64,000 bases of DNA. Source: Schaalia georgiae DSM 6843. Its GTDB lineage: Bacteria; Actinomycetota; Actinomycetes; Actinomycetales; Actinomycetaceae. Every line of letters starts with the position of its first letter. The first letter of the stretch is position 1. The translations under genes were made by a program, and so were the position numbers. Below the pieces are notes generated by a model. It searched no databases and was not told the DNA's origin. It worked only from the letters and a program-made list of their open reading frames with translations. The stretch covers positions 434,740 to 498,739 of the forward strand of contig NZ_KE386870.1 of assembly GCF_000429245.1 (NCBI RefSeq), in the 5' to 3' direction. Below, one piece after another: positions 25,035-35,300 of this stretch.

Positions 25035-26324
25035 TCAGATCACGAGACGCGTGATCTCGGAGTCCAGGGGCAGTTCCTCGACGTGCAGGGGAGATGCCTC
25101 CATGCGGCGCCTCAGACCCGTGATATCCGCCGGATCGGCCAAGTCGATGCCCACCAGGGCGGGTCCGAGCTCCCGGTTGTTCTTCTTCGTGTACTCGAAG
25201 TGGACGATGTCGTCCCCGCTGCCGAGCACGTCCTCCAAGAACATGCGCAGCATCCCCGGCTGCTGTGGGAATGTCACGAGGAAGTAGTGGCGCAGGCCCT
25301 CGTGGCGCAGTGAGCGCTCCATCACCTCCGCGTACCGCGTCAGGTCGTTGTTCCCCCCCGACACGACGCAGACAATGGCGCCGTCGCTGCGCCCCACGAT
25401 CGCCTTGCGGTCCGACGGGTCGGACAGGCAGACGCGCGCCGCCGTCGACGCCAGTGCCCCGGCTGGCTCGGCGATCACCCCGTCGGACTGGTACAGCTCC
25501 AGCATCTCCGTGCACACGGCGCCCTCGGGGACCACCAGCACACGGTCGACGAAGCGCTTGGCCGCTTCGAAGGGCACGTCCCCCGTGCGGCCCACGGCAG
25601 TGCCATCGACGAAGGCATCCACCTTCGCCAGGGTCATGGGCTCTCCCGCCGCCAATGCCGCGTGCATTGAAGCGGCCCCCGCGGGCTCGACGCCGATGAC
25701 GGCCACCTCGGGCCGCACGGCGCGCAGCCACGTCGCGATGCCCGCGATCAGGCCACCGCCTCCGACGGGCACCAGGACCGCGGCGGTGTCGCTGGGCATC
25801 TGCTCGACCAGTTCCACGCCAATGGTCCCTTGGCCCGCGATGGTCATCGGGTCGTCGTAGGGGTGGACGTAGACCCGCCCGGTCTGGGCCGCGGCCTCCT
25901 GGGCCAGGGCATTGGCCGCGTCGAAGGTCCCTTCCACGATGACCTGCTCGACCCAGTCCCCGCCGATCGTCGCAATGCGGCGGCGCTTCTGCAATGGTGT
26001 GTTCGACGGCAAGTAGATAGTGCCCGGAACTTCGAGGTGCGCGCACGAGTAGGCGACGCCCTGGGCGTGGTTGCCCGCGCTGGCGCAGACGACGCCGCGC
26101 TCCCGTTCCTCGGCTGTGAGCAACGACATGCGCGCGAAGGCTCCGCGGACCTTGAAGGACCGGCACTTCTGCTGGTCCTCCCGTTTGAGCAGGACATCGG
26201 TGCCCGTCTGGTCCGAGAGGCGCTCGGAGCGCTCCAACTTCGTGACCGTCGCGACGCCGCGCAGGGCGTCGGCCGCCGAACGGATGTCACTGGGCGTGGT
26301 CGAGCGCGGATCAGTGGGTGCCAT
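25035..26324 (-). CDS. ilvA: Threonine ammonia-lyase (threonine dehydratase)
   Basis: The 429-aa PLP enzyme converts threonine to 2-oxobutanoate, the first step of isoleucine synthesis. The PLP lysine is Lys58 in KCRSFKVRGAF. The phosphate loop is VPVGGGGLIAG, and the CASAGNHAQGVAYSC segment is typical. The C-terminal 85 residues form one short ACT-like regulatory domain (HYFLVTFPQQPGMLRMFLED), matching the short IlvA type of Gram-positives. ATG 26324 follows GAGGAG. It diverges from orn, about 100 nt away. Confidence 0.95.
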   Translation of the reverse strand: MAPTDPRSTTPSDIRSAADALRGVATVTKLERSERLSDQTGTDVLLKREDQQKCRSFKVRGAFARMSLLTAEERERGVVCASAGNHAQGVAYSCAHLEVPGTIYLPSNTPLQKRRRIATIGGDWVEQVIVEGTFDAANALAQEAAAQTGRVYVHPYDDPMTIAGQGTIGVELVEQMPSDTAAVLVPVGGGGLIAGIATWLRAVRPEVAVIGVEPAGAASMHAALAAGEPMTLAKVDAFVDGTAVGRTGDVPFEAAKRFVDRVLVVPEGAVCTEMLELYQSDGVIAEPAGALASTAARVCLSDPSDRKAIVGRSDGAIVCVVSGGNNDLTRYAEVMERSLRHEGLRHYFLVTFPQQPGMLRMFLEDVLGSGDDIVHFEYTKKNNRELGPALVGIDLADPADITGLRRRMEASPLHVEELPLDSEITRLVI

Positions 26325-26409
26325 GGGGACTCCTCGGGGTGGGAACGCACTGAAGAGTGTAACGGCCGGTGGCGCCCGATCGCGCGGAGCCACCGCCGGG
26401 AAGGCGCAT

Positions 26410-26415
26410 TACACT
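26410..26415 (+). promoter_or_regulatory. Putative -10 box (leaderless) for orn
   Basis: TACACT with a 6-nt spacer (ACTGGC) to the GTG at 26422. Confidence 0.55.
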
Positions 26416-26421
26416 ACTGGC

Positions 26422-27045
26422 GTGACTACTGTGAAAGACCCCCTGGTGTGGATCGACTGCGAGATGACCGGACTCGACGTGGGCGCCGATGCGCTCATTG
26501 AAGTCGCGGTCGTCATCACCGACGCCGACCTGACGGTCGTCGATCCTGGAATCGATGTGCTCATTTCCCCGTCGGCCGCCGCCTTGGAGGGCATGAGCGA
26601 CTTCGTGCGCGACATGCACACCAAATCCGGCCTCCTGGACGACCTCAAGGACGGCGTGACCATGGAGGAGGCCACCGAGCGGGTGCTCTCCTATATCAAG
26701 CGCTTCGTCCCCGACGCGGGCAAGGCACTGCTGGCGGGCAACTCCGTGGGCACGGACAAGGCGTTCCTCGAGGCGAACATGCCCGCGGTCATCGACCACC
26801 TCCACTACCGCCTCATCGACGTGTCCTCCATCAAGGAACTGGCGAAAAGGTGGTACCGATCCGCGTTCGCCGAGGCGCCCGAGAAGCACGGCGGGCACCG
26901 CGCGCTGGCGGACATCCTCGAATCCATCCAGGAACTCGAGTACTACCGGCGCGTGCTCTTCCCGTCCGCACCGGTCAGCAGGGCCGATGCGCGCCAGATC
27001 GCGCGCGACGTGGTGGCGCTGGGGATCGCCAAGAGCACCGGGTGA
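26422..27045 (+). CDS. orn: Oligoribonuclease
   Basis: The 207-aa DEDDh 3'-5' exonuclease degrades 2-5 nt RNAs (and pGpG) to mononucleotides. Exo I is WIDCEMTGLD with Asp12 and Glu14, then GNSVGTDKAFLE (Exo II) and HRALADILESI (Exo III). GTG 26422 is chosen from the TACACT-6 nt geometry; a GTG at 26431 would trim three residues. The stop codon lies in the first copy of a 26-bp direct repeat. Confidence 0.95.
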   Translation: MTTVKDPLVWIDCEMTGLDVGADALIEVAVVITDADLTVVDPGIDVLISPSAAALEGMSDFVRDMHTKSGLLDDLKDGVTMEEATERVLSYIKRFVPDAGKALLAGNSVGTDKAFLEANMPAVIDHLHYRLIDVSSIKELAKRWYRSAFAEAPEKHGGHRALADILESIQELEYYRRVLFPSAPVSRADARQIARDVVALGIAKSTG

Positions 27046-27132
27046 TCTCCCGCCGGGAGGGGTTGCGGACCGTGGCGTCGCTACCGCCCGGGCGAGCCAG
27101 CGCCGAGTGATCTCCCGCCGGGAGGGGTTGCG
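27042..27132 (+). repeat. 26-bp direct repeat with internal palindrome after orn
   Basis: GTGATCTCCCGCCGGGAGGG plus GTTGCG occurs at 27042-27067 and 27107-27132 (65-bp period, identical). Each copy holds the palindrome CTCCCGCCGGGAG, which could fold as a terminator. The first copy contains the orn stop codon. Confidence 0.8.
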
Positions 27133-27796
27133 CTTCCACGGGGGCGAACACTACGGAATGGGCTCGCAGTCGGCACTGGCGGCCGCCAAGAGCCTGCGCA
27201 GGGAGGTGTTGCGGTGCCGGGGTCGCGCGCGGTCGCTAGGGTCTGCCTCGGCGAGGTTCGTCTTGGGAGGTGGGCCGATCGGGGCTGTGCGGGTAGTTTT
27301 GCAAACGAAGTGGGACTCGGAGCGCGGCGGATGCGCGATCTCGCGCACGACGGGCCACATTGGGGCAGTTTAGCGCGCATTGGGGCAGGTTATTAACCTG
27401 CCCCAATGACCCGTTGCCTACCCCAATGGGCTGTTGGGCTGTGGCCTGCCCCAATTCCCTGCGGCCTATCCCAAGTCCCTGCGGCCTGCCCAATGACCCG
27501 TTGCCTGCCCCAATATGCCGGACCCCGCTCCGATAAAACCCCGAACCCGCCGCGCACCCGCGCGCAGGCGACCGCCGCGATGCGAAGGAGCGCGGATGGA
27601 TCGGGGCACACTGTGCCTCCGACCGCGAAGCGCTGTGAACGGCCGCCGGTGTGCACAGGCGCGCGCTGGAGAGCCGCCGTATCCACAGGGGCGCGTCCCC
27701 CGTTTCCCCTCGGCTCCGCCTATGGGTTTCCCTGGAGTAACCGGGACCGCCGGAGCGACCGGAGGCGCCGGAGCAGACGCAGACAAGGAGACGATC
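27046..27796. other. 751-bp intergenic region between orn and ssb
   Basis: No gene is supported. The frame of ssb is open back to 27515, but without a ribosome site there. It holds the 26-bp duplication after orn and the 20-bp-period array at 27358-27514. The remaining parts (27133-27357 and 27515-27796) show nothing recognisable beyond high GC. Confidence 0.65.
27358..27514. repeat. Iteron-like array of about 20-bp units with a 29-bp palindrome
   Basis: CATTGGGGCAGTTTA (27358) and CATTGGGGCAGGTTA (27378) are followed by at least six inverted copies of the form CCTGCCCCAAT, at about 27397, 27417, 27446, 27465, 27485 and 27504, mostly 19-20 bp apart. The centre is a perfect palindrome at 27379-27407 with 14-bp arms (ATTGGGGCAGGTTA). 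Units carry alternating tails GACCCGTTG and CCCTGCGG. Confidence 0.85.
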
Positions 27797-28696
27797 ATGC
27801 AGGACCAGATGATGTGCATTAGGGGGCGCGTGGGCTCCGACATCCGCATGCACTCGACCAGTGGCGGCAAACTCATAGCGAAGTTCAGGTTGGCGGTCCC
27901 CAGGTGGCGCTACGAGCGCTCGCAGGCCGAGGGGCCGGGCAGCTACGTGGAAGACGAGCCCACGTGGTGCACTGTCCAGGTGTGGGATTCCTTCGCCCAC
28001 AACGTCGGCTACTCCATACAGAAGGGGCAACCGGTCATCGTCATGGGCCGCCCCCTCGCGAACGCCTGGGTGGGCAAGGACGGCGAGCTGCACAGCGAAC
28101 TCGTTGTGGCGGCGAGTGCCCTGGGCCACGACTTGTCGAAGGGCTGTGCCTCGTTCTTCAGATCGCCCCAGCGCCCGCCAGCGGTGCCGCCACAGGTCGG
28201 AGCGGAGCGGCAGGGCCGGCCGCCGGCCTCGAACGGCGCAGGACAACGGGAGGCGGCAGTCGCCCCCAGCGGAGTCGCCTCCGGTGCAGCGGCCCCCGGC
28301 GCATCGGACCGTCCGGGCGCATCGGCAGAGCGGGGCGCTGCGCCCGTCCGGGGCGGTGCATCCCGGCCCGTAGGGCCCGGTGGCGCCGACAGGACGGACC
28401 CGCGCAGGAGTGAGGGCGTGCCCGACCAGCAGACACGGGACGGTGCGTCGAAGGCGCGAAACGGTGCGGGGCAGGCCGCTTCCGGCGAAGACCGGCGCCC
28501 GGGGGCGGCGGGCGCGCGGCTGGTCTACCCCGGTCCGGAGAATGCCGTCACTGGCTCGTCCGCTACGGGTCGTGGTGCTCCGGGCGGCGGCCCGGAGCAC
28601 GCGCGGAACCCCGCGGACCCCGGCGGTCCAGCCGAGGACGGCCGCGCCGTCACAGCGGATCCCGAAGCCAAGGCGGTGGCCGTCGGCGCGCAATGA
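27797..28696 (+). CDS. ssb: Single-stranded DNA-binding protein paralogue with long disordered tail
   Basis: A 299-aa protein. The OB fold is in about 1-115 (MCIRGRVGSDIRMHSTSGGK, LIAKFRLAVPRW, PTWCTVQVWDSFAHNVGYSI, KGQPVIVMGR). The remaining 185 residues are low-complexity Gly/Ala/Pro/Arg-rich and surely disordered. The tail ends AVAVGAQ and lacks the acidic DDDIPF-type tip that recruits partners in replicative SSB. It therefore looks like a secondary SsbB-type protein for repair or DNA uptake (inference). ATG 27797 follows AAGGAG. No rpsF or rpsR is adjacent, unlike the main ssb locus. Confidence 0.85.
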   Translation: MQDQMMCIRGRVGSDIRMHSTSGGKLIAKFRLAVPRWRYERSQAEGPGSYVEDEPTWCTVQVWDSFAHNVGYSIQKGQPVIVMGRPLANAWVGKDGELHSELVVAASALGHDLSKGCASFFRSPQRPPAVPPQVGAERQGRPPASNGAGQREAAVAPSGVASGAAAPGASDRPGASAERGAAPVRGGASRPVGPGGADRTDPRRSEGVPDQQTRDGASKARNGAGQAASGEDRRPGAAGARLVYPGPENAVTGSSATGRGAPGGGPEHARNPADPGGPAEDGRAVTADPEAKAVAVGAQ

Positions 28697-28734
28697 GAGC
28701 CGGCCGGAACGCGGGCGCCGCCCCGCATGACGGC

Positions 28735-28750
28735 GGACCGGAGCCGGTCC
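28735..28750. terminator. Short hairpin between convergent ssb and acpS
   Basis: GGACCGG-AG-CCGGTCC in the 203-nt convergent gap. It could end either transcript. Confidence 0.35.
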
Positions 28751-28899
28751 GGCGCGCGCGGAGGCGGCGGTGGGATCTGGAGCGGCGGCCACGGTATGCC
28801 CGGGCGCGTGCGGCTGGAGCCTTGCGGGTGCCCGAACGTCCCGTTCGCCTTCCGATCGGCACTCGCGCAGCGCAGCCCCGCCACCCCTTCACGCTGGGA

Positions 28900-29337
28900 T
28901 CAGCTGATGAGGACTTCCGCGATCGCGTAGTCCCCGTCGTGGCTGATCGACACGAGGAGCCCGGGGCAGGGCCCGTCGAAGGAGGCCGCGTACTCCCGGT
29001 CGATCCGCCCGTGCAAGCGCAGGGCGGGCCGGTCCCAGGCATCGAAAACGACCTCGATCTCGCGCCAGTCCACATCCTGCGGATCCACTGGCGGAGGCGA
29101 GGCGTACAACGCGGCCGACCACGCCTTCACGAACGCCTCCTTGGCCGCCCACAGGCCCCCCGTATGACGGGCGAGTGCGGACGACGGGTCCGCCGGGCAC
29201 GTGGCAGCGGCGCGCGCGCGGACACGGCGGGCCTCCCTGGGGGTGAGCACCCCCTGGAGGAAACGGGAGCCCGGCTGGTCCACCTGCTCCGCGAAAGCGG
29301 GCAGGTGGACCAGGTCGACGCCGAGTCCGCGCGCCAC
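28900..29337 (-). CDS. acpS: Holo-[acyl-carrier-protein] synthase (4'-phosphopantetheinyl transferase)
   Basis: The 145-aa enzyme transfers phosphopantetheine from CoA to the Fas carrier domain. The Mg2+-binding motifs are GVDLVHLPAFAEQV near the N-terminus and WAAKEAFVKAW in the middle. GTG 29337 lies 7 nt past the fas stop, so translation is coupled. In fungi this domain is fused to the synthase; in bacterial FAS-I operons it is a separate adjacent gene, as here. Last gene of the birA-accA-accD-fas-acpS operon. Confidence 0.94.
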   Translation of the reverse strand: MARGLGVDLVHLPAFAEQVDQPGSRFLQGVLTPREARRVRARAAATCPADPSSALARHTGGLWAAKEAFVKAWSAALYASPPPVDPQDVDWREIEVVFDAWDRPALRLHGRIDREYAASFDGPCPGLLVSISHDGDYAIAEVLIS

Positions 29338-29344
29338 GGGCGCC

Positions 29345-32300
29345 CTACTGCTGGTCGGGCAGGTGGTAGTAGCCGTCGGCGCCCAGGCGCGCGCGCGGGT
29401 CGAGGAGCATCTGCGCCTCCACCTCGTGCGGGTCGCCCGCCGCGCCCAGGGCCGGGTCATCGGGCAGGCGCCGGGCATCAACGGGCTCGAAGAGCGGCGC
29501 GTGCCCGAGCATGCCCATCTCGAAGTGGCGTGAGCCCGCCCGCAGGCGCGCGTCGGAGGCCGAGCGCCACCGCGCCAGCGCCTCCGATCCCGTCTCGCGC
29601 TCGACGACGGCCTCGAAGGCACCCGGGTGCACCAGGGCGAGGAAGCCCGACACGTGCCCGAAGCCCAGTGAGGTCGCGAAAGCAGCGCGCACCGGCCCGC
29701 GGGCCGACAAGTCGAGCGGACTGCGCAGCCACACGAGCGGGGCGTACTGCTCCATCTTGTCGTCAACGCAGTCCAGCGCGATGTTCGCCGGGATCACGCC
29801 GCAGCGGAAGGCATCGATGATACCGCCCACCTGGAAGACGCAGGCGCCGCCCTTGGCGTGGCCCGTCAGCGTCTTCTGGGACACGACCAGCAGCGGGTTG
29901 CCCGCGCTGCGCCCCAGAGCGCGCCCAACCCGCGTGTGCAGGTCCGACTCGTTCGGGTCGTTCGCATTCGTCGACGTGTCGTGCTTGGACACGAAGGCCA
30001 CGTCGTCGACGCCCACGCCCAGGGCAGCCAGGGAGCGGGCGAGCGGCGAGGAGGCTCCGCCGCGCGCCACCGCGAGCGCGCCGAGGCCGGGGGCGGGGAT
30101 GGACGTGTGGGCGCCGTCGGCGAAGGTCTGCGCGTGGGCGACCACCGCCAGGACCGGCAGGCCCATCTCCACGGCCACGGAGGCGCGGGTCAGCAGAACC
30201 GTGCCGCCGCCCTGGGCCTCCACGAAGCCGCCCCTGCGCCGGTCGTTCGCGCGGGACACGAAGCGCGGCGAGATGCCGCGGTCGAGCAGCTCCTGCGAGT
30301 TCGCGGTGGCGTTCATCGAACCGAAGCCGACGATCGACTCGACCTGGATGTCGTCGATCGCGCCCGCCACGACGAAGTCCGCCTTGTGGGCGGCGATCTT
30401 ATCGACGCCCTCCTCGATGGACACCGCCGCGGTGGCGCACGCGCCCACGGGGTTGATCATTGAGCCGTAGCCGCCGATGTAGGACTGCATCGTGTGCGCG
30501 GCCACCACGTTGGGCAGGGTCTCCTGCAGGATGTCCTGCGGGTACTCCTCGCCCAGGAAGCGGTCGACGAACAGCTTGTGCATCGAGCGCATCCCGCCGA
30601 AGCCGGTGCCCTGCGTGCAGGCGAGGTCGGCGGGGTGGACGAAGCGCAGCAGTTCGGCGGGGCTGAAGCCGGCGGAGACGAAGGCGTCCACGGCGGACAC
30701 CAGGTTCCACACGGCGATCGGGTCGATCGAGTCCAGCATCGAGGCGGGGATGCCCCAGCGCGCAGGGTCGAAGTCGGTGGGGAAGAGCCCGCCGATGCGC
30801 CGGTTGAGGGTCGCCCGGCGCGGCACCCGCACCTGGGCGCCCGCCTTGCGGGTCACCTGCCACTCGCCGAAGGCGGTCTGCGAGGCGATGGAGAACTGCG
30901 GGTCCTCATCCGCGTAGGAGCGGGCCTCGGCCTCGTCATCGACTGTGAAAGTGATGTCGCGGTCCAGGAAGACCACCGCCGCCTCGGGGGTGTGCCCGTC
31001 GTGCAGGGGACCGTCGTCGTGGAAGAAGCGCACGCCGGATCGGGCGACGACCTCATTGCGGTAGCGCTCGAAGATCTCCGACTCGGGGACCAGCTGGTCG
31101 TCCTTGTCGTACCAGCCGCCCACGGGCGTGTCGGACCAGGTGAGCAGGCCGGTCATCCACGCCAGCTCGAGCACCCCGGCCGGGGTGAGCTCGACGGTGC
31201 CGTCCGTGTGGATCCCGAGCTCGGCCTGCACGCGGGTGCGGGCGCTGCCCCACGGGCCGACCTCGCCGTGCCCGACGATGACGATCGTGTCGTCCAGGGA
31301 GGCAGTCGTGGCGCCCCACTGGGCGGGGTCCACGTGCGTGACGGAGGTCTGGGCGGGGGAGGGCAGTGCGGACACGGTCGCCACGGGCTCCGCGTCGTCG
31401 GCGGGCGTGGCCTGCGCCGCGGCCTGGGCGCGCAGGGCGCGCAGGTCGATGGAGGAGTCGAGGCCGCCGGTCAGGTCCGCGTCCACGGGCGCCTCAGCGG
31501 CCCGGGCGCGCACGTCCGCCGAGGAAAGGGCGAGCAGCTGCTCGGCCATCTCCTGGGTGGACCAGGTGCGCACTCCCGCGGCCTCGACGGCGGCGACCAT
31601 CGGGTCGTTGCCGCCCATCAGGCCGGTGCCGCGCACCCAGCCGATGCGCGGGTGCGCGATCGAGACGCGCTGGCCCCACACCGGCTCCGACGCCCACCGC
31701 GTCGCAATGGCGTCGAAGGACGCCTTCGCCTCGGCGTAGGCCCCGTCCCCGCCGAAGATGCCGCGGTTGGGCGAGCCGGGCAGCACGACGTGCAACCGGT
31801 GGTCGGCGTGCGTGTCGGAGCCGATGCGCGCCAGGGCGGCGATGGAGCGCTCGACGCTCCACAGCAGCAGGCGGAACTGGTTCTCCGAGGCGGGGCCCGC
31901 GTCGGCGAGGGTGCCGGAGACGCGGGGAGCTGCGAAGGGGTAGAAGAGCGTGGGGACGAGCGCCTCCTTGGTGACCACCACGTCGGCGCCCACGGACTTG
32001 GTCTGCTCGGTGCCGATCCACTCCGCCAGGGCGTCCACGTCCCGGTAGGACGCCAGGTTGGCGGGCACCAGCCACAGCCTGGCCCCGGCAGCCGCGTGCT
32101 CGCGGTAGAGCCGCTTGGCGAAGTCGAGGCGCGCCGGGGACACCGACGAGGAGGTGGCCACCACGGTGGCGCCCCCGGCCAGCAGCCCCGCCACGACGGC
32201 GCCCCCGATGGAGGCGGGCGTCATACCGGTGACGACGGCGACGTCCGAGGCGTGGGGCAGCGCTGACGCGTCGGAGAGGGCCTCTTCGGCGATCCCGCGC

Positions 32301-35300
32301 ATCCTGGCGGCGCGCGCGTCGCCCTCCTCTTCGAAGCGCGAGGCCCACCAGGCCGCCTGCTCGGCGACCGCGCGGCCCGCGCCCACGAAGGACGCCGTCT
32401 CGGTCAGGACCCCCTCGGCGCCGAAGCGCGCGACGTCCTCGCGGGCCGACGCCCACCGGTCGTCGAGGAGCACGGCGCGCTGGGCCTCGAAGCGGGGCTC
32501 GACCAGGTCCGCCCAGCCCGAGCCCAGTTCCGCGGCGACGGCGTCGAGGACCCGGGAGGCGTCCTCGTCCTCGTCTTCCACCTGAGCGGGGGCGTCCAGA
32601 CCGAGGTCGGACAGGATGGTGCGCGCGACCTTCGCCAGGACGCCGGCGTCGCCGGTCACGGTCTCAGCGAAGGCGTCGAGCGCCGCGGAGTCCACGACTC
32701 CCCCGCCGGAGGCCCCGCCCGACGACGGCAGGGACACGGACACGCCGAGGCGCGCGGCGACGGACTGGACGGCGGCGTCGATCAGGGCGTCCACGCCGGC
32801 CGCGTTCGACGGGGCCTCCACCGGCAGGGTCGCCAGGTCGCCGTCGCGGGTCGAGGCGCCCTCGCGGGTGCCCAGGACGATCTCGATGGTCACGTGCGAG
32901 GCCCAGCCGCCGCCGAGCTGCCACGTGCCCGTGACGCGCTCGCCGATGCGCGACGCCTTGGCGCCCGCGGCGCCGAAGAGCTTGCGGGTGCGCTCCTTGA
33001 CGGCCTCGGACAGGACCGCGCCGAAGGGCTTGTAGCCCTTCGCGGCCTTGTCGACCGTGGCGCACAGGGTCCGCACGTCGGCCTCGCCGGCGCCGTCGAT
33101 GGAGTTCAGGCCCAGTTCGGCGCTCATGTCCATGAGCAGCTGGTTGCGCCGCGAGGACACGCCGTTGGTGAGGGACTCGGTGGTGTCCGAGTCGCCGACC
33201 TCGTCAAGGCGGATCTTCGCCGACAGGGCCAGCAGCGCGCGGATCGCGCTCGACGCCGTGAAGGGCTCGTCGGCGACGTCCGCGCCGCTGGCGCCGCCCG
33301 GGGCGGGCGCGGGAGCGGCGGCCTCGGCGGCCGGAGCCGCGGCGGGGGCCGGAGCGGGCTGGGCCGGGGCGGCGGGGGCAGCCGGGGGCGCCTCCACCTC
33401 CTCTTCCTCCTCGTCCTCAATGACCGCGACATCCGTGCGCAGCACCCGGGCCTCGTCGCGCTGGACGTTGAAGACCTCGGTCCGCGAGGCGGAGAACTCG
33501 GGCTGCCCCAGCGTGCGGGCCGCCAGGTTCGCCAGCGTCGGGGCGGCGCCGAGGCCGACCTCGACGACCTCGTCCACGGCCATGCCCTCGACGCCGGGTG
33601 CCGCTTCGCCCGAGGACAGCAGCACCCGCTGCGTCTCGATCCAACGGACCGGGGAGGCGAACTGCCAGCACAGCAGCTCGATGAGGAGCGTGCGGGCCAG
33701 GCGCCCGGGCTCGGCCACGGCAGCCTCCCACGCGCCGGGCTCCTCCAGCAGGCGGCGCACCTCCTCGGAGGGGACCACGTCCAGGATCGACTGGGCGAAC
33801 TCGCGCGTCAGCTCGAAGGGGCGGGCCACCAGGTTCGGGATGTAACGGCCCACGAGCCTGCCCGGATCGACCTCGTCGGGGATGCGCTCATCGACCTTCT
33901 GGCGGAAGTCCGCCACGCCGTTGCGCAGCACGGTCGAGTGGAAGGGCACGTCGATGCCGGGCACGTACATGAACGGCCGCTTCCCGCCCGCCTCGCGGGC
34001 CCGGCGGCTTGAGTCCTCCTCCAGGGCCTTCAGGCCCGCGACCGTGCCCGCCACGGCGTACTGCTGGCCGGCCAGGTTGAAGTTGACGATCTGCAGGAAC
34101 TCCCCCGAGGCCTCGGCGACCGACGCGACGTACTCGACGACGTGCGCGTCGTCCACGCCGAACTGGTTGGGCCGCAGGGCCCCCATCCGGTAGTTCGAGC
34201 GCCCCCGCTCGTCGCGGGGGACCAGGGAGTGCATGGTGGAGCCGCGCTGGAAGACCAGGTCGAGGACCGTCTCCAAGGGGAAGACCTCGGCGTAGGCGGC
34301 CAGGGCGTCGTACTCGCCCAACGAGTGGCCGGCGAAGGCCGACCCCGGGACCAGGACGCCCTCCTCGCGCAAACGGGCGGTCTGCCCGATCGCCAGGGTC
34401 GCCAGGGCGACCTGGGTGAACTGCGTGAGGTTGAGGACCCCCTCGGGGTGGCGGTAGGTCACGCCCCGCGCCACGATCTCAGTGGGGTTGTCGCGCACGA
34501 TCGCCAGGATGGAGAAGCCCATCGCCGAGCGGGTGTGCGCGTCGGCCCGGCGCCACACCTCGTCCACGGCCTTCGACTTCGCGCGCTCGTCCAGGCCCAT
34601 CCCGGGCGACTGGATGCCCTGGCCGGGATAGACGTAGGCGACCTTCGGGGCGAAGGTGCAGGCGGACGCGCGCGACACGACCTGCTTGTCGATGCGGCAC
34701 GTCACCTCCAGGGACAGGCCGCCCCCCACGACGCGGCCCACCCGCTCCACGGTGATCTCCACCTGGTCGTTCAGGTCGACCGTGCCGTACATGGAGTACG
34801 TCCACCCCGCCAGGTGCGCGCCCGCGTCCCCGGCCACGGCGGCCTGGGCGGCGTGCTGGGCCGTGGCCGACAGCCACATGCCGTGCACCAGGGGCGCGTC
34901 CATGCCCGCGACCCTCGCGGCCGCGTAGGAGGTGTGGATCGGGTTGTAGTCGCCCGACACGATCGCGAAGGGCGTCATGTCATCGGGGGCCTGGACGCTC
35001 ACGCGGCGCAGCACCGACCGCGGCGTGTCCACGACCTCGATGGAAGCTCCGCCGAAGGGGGCGGCCTCGGCCGGGGCGCGGTTGCCGGTGGCGCGCCCGC
35101 GGATCGCGAAGCGCTCCTGCGTGGTGCCGATGGGCTCGCCGCCGCTGGTGAGTTCCAGAGCGACAGTGACGATGCGCCCGGAGGAGGACTCGTCGACGGC
35201 GGCCACGTGGCTGACCACATCGATCGAGCGCACGCCGTCGGCCACGAGGCGCTCCGGCGGGGCCACCAGGGTCATCGAGTGGTCCAGGTGGACGGCGTTG

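Noticed and set aside
27515..27796. N-terminal extension of ssb to the upstream open frame
   Set aside because: The OB fold begins right after ATG 27797, which has AAGGAG. The upstream part is low complexity.
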